Program-made: the position numbers and the translations under genes
Shown: positions 5,632-8,628 of the stretch, one piece after another
Numbering within the stretch: position 1 is the first letter of the stretch
Layout: each line of letters starts with the position of its first letter
Origin: CAJXSD01 sp964633145
GTDB lineage: Bacteria > Pseudomonadota > Alphaproteobacteria > Rhodobacterales > Rhodobacteraceae
DNA length: 8,628 bases
Direction: 5' to 3'
Assembly: GCA_964633145.1 (NCBI GenBank)
Contig: CAZWFE010000064.1
Span: 1-8,628, forward strand
The notes under the pieces: model-generated
What the model saw: the letters and a program-made list of their open reading frames with translations, nothing else
Databases searched by the model: none
Told to the model about the DNA's origin: nothing

Positions 5632-5661
5632 CTTGCTAACACTTGGCATGGGCGTTATACC
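5632..5661 (+). promoter_or_regulatory. Candidate promoter for rplO
   Basis: CTTGCTA (5632-5638; -35 hexamer TTGCTA at 5633-5638) and TATACC (5656-5661) are separated by 17 bases. Each box matches the sigma-70 consensus at 4 of 6 positions, and the leading C agrees with the CTTG form common in alphaproteobacteria. Transcription would start around 5668 and leave an untranslated leader of about 88 bases before rplO. A new start is expected here because a terminator ends the upstream block after rpmD and the intervening gene belongs to another pathway. Confidence 0.45.
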
Positions 5662-5707
5662 GCGCGGGTGGTTGAAATCCACAAGAATCGAAACAATACC
5701 GTGTTTG

Positions 5708-5738
5708 TCCCCTTTGTCGCACATCGGGGGATAGTTCC
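5708..5738 (+). promoter_or_regulatory. Hairpin and G-rich motif in the rplO leader
   Basis: TCCCC (5708-5712) can pair with GGGGA (5727-5731) around a 14-base loop, ending 11 bases before the rplO ribosome binding site AAGGAG (5743-5748). The G-rich arm belongs to GGGGGATAGTTCC (5726-5738), which differs by one inserted G from GGGGGATATTCC in the rplN leader (588-599). A control role is inference only. Confidence 0.25.
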
Positions 5739-5755
5739 GGTCAAGGAGAAGCGAC

Positions 5756-6226
5756 ATGAAATTACATGAATTGCGCGATAACGAAGGCGCCGTACGCAAG
5801 AAAAAACGCGTAGCACGTGGTCCAGGTTCTGGCAAAGGTAAAACTGCCGGCCGTGGTATCAAAGGTCAAAAATCACGCTCAGGCGTTGCGATCAACGGCT
5901 ACGAGGGCGGTCAAATGCCATTGTACCAACGTTTGCCTAAACGTGGTTTCAACAAACCAAACCAAAAGAAATTCGCAGTTGTGAACCTAGGTTTGATCGA
6001 AAAATTCATCGAAGCCGGCAAATTGGACGCAAAAGCAGAAATCAACGAAGATGCGTTGGTCGCATCTGGCTTGGTACGTCGTAAATTGGACGGCATCCGC
6101 GTTTTGGCCAAGGGTGAAATTTCATCCAAAGTTACATTGAATGTTACTGGTGCCTCAAAATCAGCTGTTGAGGCAGTTGAAAAAGCGGGCGGTTCAATCA
6201 CAACCAAGGCGGCCGCAGCCGAATAA
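5756..6226 (+). CDS. rplO: 50S ribosomal protein L15
   Basis: Encodes L15 (uL15), a late-binding large-subunit protein whose long basic N-terminal extension threads through 23S rRNA. The 156-aa product begins MKLHELRDNEGAVRKKKRVARG. It has the glycine- and basic-rich extension (GPGSGKGKTAGRGIKGQKSRSG, about residues 22-43), GYEGGQMPLYQRLPKRGFN (about 48-66), and the C-terminal domain with GIRVLAKGEISSKVTLNVTGASKSAVEAVEKAGG. It ends in an alanine-rich tail (TTKAAAAE). AAGGAG (5743-5748) is 7 bases from the ATG. It is split from rpmD by the glycosyltransferase unit and from secY by a hairpin terminator, so it may be made partly as a single-gene transcript. Confidence 0.98.
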   Translation: MKLHELRDNEGAVRKKKRVARGPGSGKGKTAGRGIKGQKSRSGVAINGYEGGQMPLYQRLPKRGFNKPNQKKFAVVNLGLIEKFIEAGKLDAKAEINEDALVASGLVRRKLDGIRVLAKGEISSKVTLNVTGASKSAVEAVEKAGGSITTKAAAAE

Positions 6227-6229
6227 GAC

Positions 6230-6258
6230 CTTGTGTGCGGCAGTATGCCCGCTTACAT
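6230..6258 (+). promoter_or_regulatory. Weak candidate promoter for secY-adk
   Basis: CTTGTG (6230-6235) and TTACAT (6253-6258) are separated by 17 bases. They resemble the alphaproteobacterial CTTGAC-N17-CTATAT pattern at 4 of 6 positions each. If used, the transcript would start just before the hairpin at 6279, which would then act as an attenuator in the secY leader. The match is weak and chance is possible. The alternative is read-through from rplO. Confidence 0.2.
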
Positions 6259-6278
6259 AAGTCTTAGTTTTCCATTTT

Positions 6279-6319
6279 AACGCCGCCAGAGCTTGGAAAA
6301 CGCTCTTGGCGGCGTTTTT
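6279..6319 (+). terminator. Intrinsic terminator or attenuator before secY
   Basis: AACGCCGCCAGAGC (6279-6292) pairs with GCTCTTGGCGGCGTT (6302-6316), a 14-bp stem with a single bulged T, around a 9-base loop. The 3' arm ends in TTTTT (6315-6319). The secY start codon is only 17 bases beyond the T tract. This should end much of the rplO transcript and reduce expression of secY and adk relative to ribosomal proteins. No antiterminator pairing was obvious. Confidence 0.82.
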
Positions 6320-6335
6320 AATTAAGAGAGATCCG

Positions 6336-7697
6336 ATGGTATCTGCAGTAGAACAAATGGCAGCCAACACCAGCTGGGCCGCATTGGGCAAAGCAACTGA
6401 GCTGCGCAACCGCATCCTTTTTACTTTGGGTTTGTTAATCGTCTATCGATTGGGCACCTTTATTCCTGTTCCGGGGATTGATGGCTCAGCCTTGCGCGAA
6501 TTTATGGCACAGGCGCAAACCGGGATCGGTGGCATGTTGACCATGTTTACCGGCGGTGCATTGGGTCGCATGGGTATTTTTGCCCTTGGCATTATGCCTT
6601 ATATCACAGCTTCTATCGTTGTTCAGCTGATGACCGCAATGGTGCCAGCGCTGGAACAGCTGAAAAAAGAAGGTGAGCAAGGCCGTAAAAAAATTAACCA
6701 ATATACACGCTATGGCACAGTGTTTTTGGCAACGTTTCAGGCCTATGGACTTGCGGTTAGCTTAGAGGCTGGCGAACTTGTCACCGACCCAGGCCTGTTT
6801 TTCCAGGCATCGTGCGTGATCACATTGGTTGGGGGTACCATGTTCCTAATGTGGTTGGGTGAACAAATTACGGCGCGCGGTATTGGCAACGGTATTTCGT
6901 TGATCATCTTTGTCGGTATTATTGCCGAACTGCCTGCAGCCTTGGCCCAATTCTTTGCATCGGGTCGTTCAGGTGCGATTAGCCCTGCCGTGATTATCGG
7001 CGTTATTGTGATGGTCATTGTGACGATTGCATTCGTCGTGTTCATGGAACGGTCTTTGCGCAAGGTGACAATCCAATATCCACGCCGTCAAGTCGGCATG
7101 AAGATTATGGAAGGCCAGAATTCGCATTTGCCGATCAAAGTAAACCCAGCGGGCGTTATCCCAGCCATCTTTGCATCGTCTTTGCTGCTATTACCAAATA
7201 CCATTTCCACGTTTTCAGGCGGATCAACCAGCCCTGTAATGTCATTCATCTTGGCGTATTTTGGTCCAGGCCAACCGCTATATTTGTTGTTCTTTACAGC
7301 AATGATCGTTTATTTTGCGTATTTCTATACCCACAACGTTGCATTCAAGGTTGATGATGTTGCTGACAATCTGAAAAACCAAAACGGATTTGTACCTGGC
7401 ATTCGCCCCGGCAAAAAGACCGCGGAACACCTAGAGTATGTGGTAAATCGCGTGCTTGTTCTGGGTGCTGCCTATCTTGCGGCCGTATGTTTATTGCCAG
7501 AGGTCCTAAGAGGACAGTTCGCAATACCGTTTTACTTTGGGGGGACTTCGGTTCTGATCGTCGTCTCTGTTACCATGGATACCATTCAGCAGGTTCAGTC
7601 ACACCTATTGGCACACCAATACGAAAGCTTGATCCAGAAATCTCAGCTGCGTGGTAAGGGAAAGACACGAAAGAAGAGAGGACCAGCACGTCGATGA
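6336..7697 (+). CDS. secY: Preprotein translocase channel subunit SecY
   Basis: Encodes the channel of the SecYEG translocon in the inner membrane, which passes unfolded proteins outward with SecA and inserts membrane proteins from the ribosome. The 453-aa product has about ten transmembrane helices. Landmarks are ELRNRILFTLGLLIVYRLGTFIPVPGID (22-49, first helix), the plug and second-helix region GGMLTMFTGGALGRMGIFALGIMPYITASIVVQL (65-98), and the cytoplasmic loop FVPGIRPG (352-359), whose Arg357 matches the SecA-contact arginine of E. coli. The tail is strongly basic (GKGKTRKKRGPARR). I chose ATG 6336 behind the weak AAGAGAG (6324-6330). An in-frame TTG at 6306 lies inside the terminator stem and has no ribosome binding site. 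The stop overlaps the adk start (ATGA). Confidence 0.98.
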   Translation: MVSAVEQMAANTSWAALGKATELRNRILFTLGLLIVYRLGTFIPVPGIDGSALREFMAQAQTGIGGMLTMFTGGALGRMGIFALGIMPYITASIVVQLMTAMVPALEQLKKEGEQGRKKINQYTRYGTVFLATFQAYGLAVSLEAGELVTDPGLFFQASCVITLVGGTMFLMWLGEQITARGIGNGISLIIFVGIIAELPAALAQFFASGRSGAISPAVIIGVIVMVIVTIAFVVFMERSLRKVTIQYPRRQVGMKIMEGQNSHLPIKVNPAGVIPAIFASSLLLLPNTISTFSGGSTSPVMSFILAYFGPGQPLYLLFFTAMIVYFAYFYTHNVAFKVDDVADNLKNQNGFVPGIRPGKKTAEHLEYVVNRVLVLGAAYLAAVCLLPEVLRGQFAIPFYFGGTSVLIVVSVTMDTIQQVQSHLLAHQYESLIQKSQLRGKGKTRKKRGPARR

Positions 7698-8338
7698 ATA
7701 TTATCCTATTAGGCCCACCGGGCGCAGGTAAAGGAACCCAAGCCCGCCACCTAGAAGAAACACGTGGCATGGTTCAGCTGTCAACTGGTGATATGCTGCG
7801 CGAGGCGCGGACATCAGGCACCGACATGGGCAAAGTTGTCGCCGAAGTCATGGATCGTGGCGAATTGGTCACCGATGATATTGTGATCGGCTTGATCCGT
7901 GAAAAACTGGAACAGGGATCAACAGGGGGCTTCATTTTTGATGGGTTCCCACGGACCCTGCCACAGGCAGACGCCCTAGAGCAGCTGATGTCCGAGGTCG
8001 GTCAATCCTTGGATGTTGTGGTCGAAATGCAGGTAGATGATGCGGCATTGGTCGCGCGGATCACTGGGCGTTCGACCTGCGGTGGTTGCGGCGAAGTTTA
8101 TCATGACCAAACCAAGCCTTGGCCTGCTGATGGCAAATGTTCGAACTGTGGTTCCGATGACGTGAAACGCCGCGCGGACGATAACGAAGACAGCCTTCGC
8201 ACACGCCTGATGGAGTACTATAAGAAAACCTCTCCGCTGATCGGATATTACTATGCCAAAGGTAATTTGAAATCCATCGACGGATTGGCGAGCATCGAAG
8301 ATGTGCGCACAAGTTTGTCGGATGCTTTGGGCAAATAA
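7694..8338 (+). CDS. adk: Adenylate kinase, zinc-LID long form
   Basis: Encodes the cytoplasmic enzyme that interconverts ATP + AMP and 2 ADP, essential for nucleotide balance. The 214-aa product shows the P-loop GPPGAGKGTQ (7-16), the AMP-site block LSTGDMLR (29-36), and DGFPRT (83-88). The long LID has two CxxC pairs, Cys129/Cys132 and Cys149/Cys152, so a structural zinc is expected. This four-cysteine LID is common in alphaproteobacteria and Gram-positives but absent from E. coli Adk. Arg159, Arg160 and Arg169 are the likely catalytic arginines after the LID. The ATG overlaps the secY stop by 4 bases, so translation is probably coupled; GAGAGGA (7676-7682) is the upstream binding site. Confidence 0.98.
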   Translation: MNIILLGPPGAGKGTQARHLEETRGMVQLSTGDMLREARTSGTDMGKVVAEVMDRGELVTDDIVIGLIREKLEQGSTGGFIFDGFPRTLPQADALEQLMSEVGQSLDVVVEMQVDDAALVARITGRSTCGGCGEVYHDQTKPWPADGKCSNCGSDDVKRRADDNEDSLRTRLMEYYKKTSPLIGYYYAKGNLKSIDGLASIEDVRTSLSDALGK

Positions 8339-8343
8339 AGTTT

Positions 8344-8390
8344 TGGCAGACTGACACCCGTCGGTTTGCCATCTAACGTGTATTGTTAGA
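8344..8390 (+). terminator. Tandem hairpins after adk
   Basis: The first hairpin pairs 8344-8355 (TGGCAGACTGAC) with 8360-8371 around ACCC, a 12-bp stem with two G-T wobbles. The second follows directly: TCTAAC (8372-8377) with GTTAGA (8385-8390). Neither is followed by a clear T run, so this is not a canonical intrinsic terminator. It may serve as an mRNA 3'-end stabiliser or a weak terminator of the secY-adk transcript. Confidence 0.45.
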
Positions 8391-8404
8391 AATGTCGTGT
8401 CGTA

Positions 8405-8433
8405 CTTGACCTTTATGGCAAAACTATCTATGC
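8405..8433 (+). promoter_or_regulatory. Candidate rpsM promoter
   Basis: CTTGAC (8405-8410) and CTATGC (8428-8433) are separated by 17 bases. The first box matches the alphaproteobacterial consensus CTTGAC exactly and the second matches CTATAT at 4 of 6 positions. It is the best promoter match in the window. Transcription would start near 8440, giving a leader of about 137 bases before the rpsM start codon. Confidence 0.55.
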
Positions 8434-8440
8434 ACCCTCA

Positions 8441-8452
8441 TCTCGTACGAGA
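8441..8452. promoter_or_regulatory. Perfect 12-base palindrome at predicted rpsM start point
   Basis: TCTCGTACGAGA is a perfect inverted repeat with no spacer, placed right at the expected transcription start of the promoter upstream. Without a loop it is a poor RNA hairpin, so if it is functional it is more likely a DNA site for a dimeric regulator. No match to a known operator was recognised. Confidence 0.3.
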
Positions 8453-8461
8453 ATCAAACAT

Positions 8462-8476
8462 CGGGGTTTTTCCCCG
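8462..8476 (+). promoter_or_regulatory. First hairpin of the rpsM leader
   Basis: CGGGG (8462-8466) pairs with CCCCG (8472-8476) around TTTTT. Its G-rich arm, 8463-8469 (GGGGTTT), can instead pair with AAGCCCC (8494-8500), the 5' arm of the following terminator-like hairpin. The two structures could therefore exclude each other. Confidence 0.35.
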
Positions 8477-8493
8477 GATCACCTGATCAGCTT

Positions 8494-8524
8494 AAGCCCC
8501 ACGGATGTGACCTGGGGCTTTATG
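8494..8524 (+). terminator. Terminator-like hairpin in the rpsM leader
   Basis: AAGCCCCA (8494-8501) pairs with TGGGGCTT (8513-8520), an 8-bp stem around an 11-base loop. The 3' arm runs into TTTATGTT. It could be the true terminator of the secY-adk transcript, or an attenuator downstream of the candidate rpsM promoter. The T tract is short and interrupted. Confidence 0.55.
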
Positions 8525-8535
8525 TTGTGAAAAAA

Positions 8536-8555
8536 GGTTCCGGAACTACGGAACC
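8536..8555 (+). promoter_or_regulatory. Hairpin just upstream of the rpsM ribosome binding site
   Basis: GGTTCCG (8536-8542) pairs perfectly with CGGAACC (8549-8555) around GAACTA. It ends 8 bases before AAGGA (8564-8568), the rpsM ribosome binding site. There is no T tract. A place so close to the start suggests a role in translation initiation or as a protein-binding element, which is inference. Confidence 0.4.
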
Positions 8556-8576
8556 GCAACGAAAAGGAATATAAAC

Positions 8577-8628
8577 GTGGCACGTATAGCCGGCGTAAAC
8601 ATCCCCACCGCAAAGCGCGTTCCAATCG
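8577..8628 (+). CDS. rpsM: 30S ribosomal protein S13, 5' end only
   Basis: The window ends inside this gene. Seventeen codons are visible and read MARIAGVNIPTAKRVPI with the GTG start taken as Met. This is the conserved N terminus of S13 (uS13), the small-subunit head protein that forms intersubunit bridges with L5 and contacts P-site tRNA. The start is GTG at 8577, with AAGGA (8564-8568) 8 bases upstream. It is the first gene of the next cluster (usually rpsM, rpsK, rpoA, rplQ), preceded by a structured leader with its own candidate promoter. rpmJ, which lies between secY and rpsM in E. coli, is absent here and adk takes the place. Confidence 0.93.
   Translation, partial: MARIAGVNIPTAKRVPI

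Noticed and set aside
6306..6335. Upstream TTG start adding ten residues to SecY
   Set aside because: The TTG lies within the 3' arm of a terminator stem and has no ribosome binding site, and SecY relatives begin at the ATG at 6336.
4478..8455. GANTC (CcrM methylation) sites in three regulatory gaps (4478-4482, 5685-5689, 8451-8455)
   Set aside because: Sites of this length are expected by chance at about this rate and others occur near genes in the window, so no regulatory meaning can be claimed.
8430..8486. 18-codon frame in the rpsM leader
   Set aside because: Its ATG lies within the candidate -10 box and it has no ribosome binding site, so it would not be on the transcript.

Overview
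The window is the distal end of the S10 ribosomal-protein operon followed by a nearly complete spc operon and the first codons of the next ribosomal cluster (rpsM). The order is rpmC, rpsQ, rplN, rplX, rplE, rpsN, rpsH, rplF, rplR, rpsE, rpmD, [glycosyltransferase], rplO, secY, adk, rpsM, all on the + strand. The protein sequences, the adk gene sitting between secY and rpsM, and the lack of rpmJ at that place point to an alphaproteobacterium, most likely a Rhodobacterales/Roseobacter-group marine bacterium of moderate GC. This assignment is made from protein resemblance by eye, not from a search.

Layout. Bases 1-34 look like the terminator of an upstream transcript. From 115 to 4294 lies a compact run of eleven ribosomal-protein genes. 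Most junctions have an 11-13 base spacer in which the stop codon TAA is the first part of the next Shine-Dalgarno sequence; two junctions overlap. The only sizeable gap in this run (559-641, before rplN) holds two overlapping hairpins. A strong intrinsic terminator ends the run just after rpmD.

Region 4344-5607 interrupts the conserved rpmD-rplO junction. It has an AT-rich leader with a perfect 15-base palindrome and a nine-codon mini-ORF with its own ribosome binding site. This is followed by a membrane sugar-phosphate transferase of the WecA/WbpL-like family (polyprenyl-phosphate glycosyl-1-phosphate transferase). This is the accessory element of the window and the least expected item.

From 5608 onward the spc operon resumes behind its own candidate promoter: rplO, then a hairpin terminator or attenuator directly in front of secY, then secY and adk joined by an ATGA overlap. 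The 238-base gap between adk and rpsM holds tandem hairpins, a good candidate promoter, a perfect 12-base palindrome at the expected transcription start, a terminator-like hairpin and a further hairpin near the rpsM ribosome binding site.

Together the genes make ribosomal proteins of both subunits, the SecY translocon channel and adenylate kinase, which are growth-rate-linked functions. The repeated terminators and promoters suggest that what is one transcript in Escherichia coli is cut here into at least four units. I see no tRNA, rRNA, CRISPR array, insertion sequence or attachment site.
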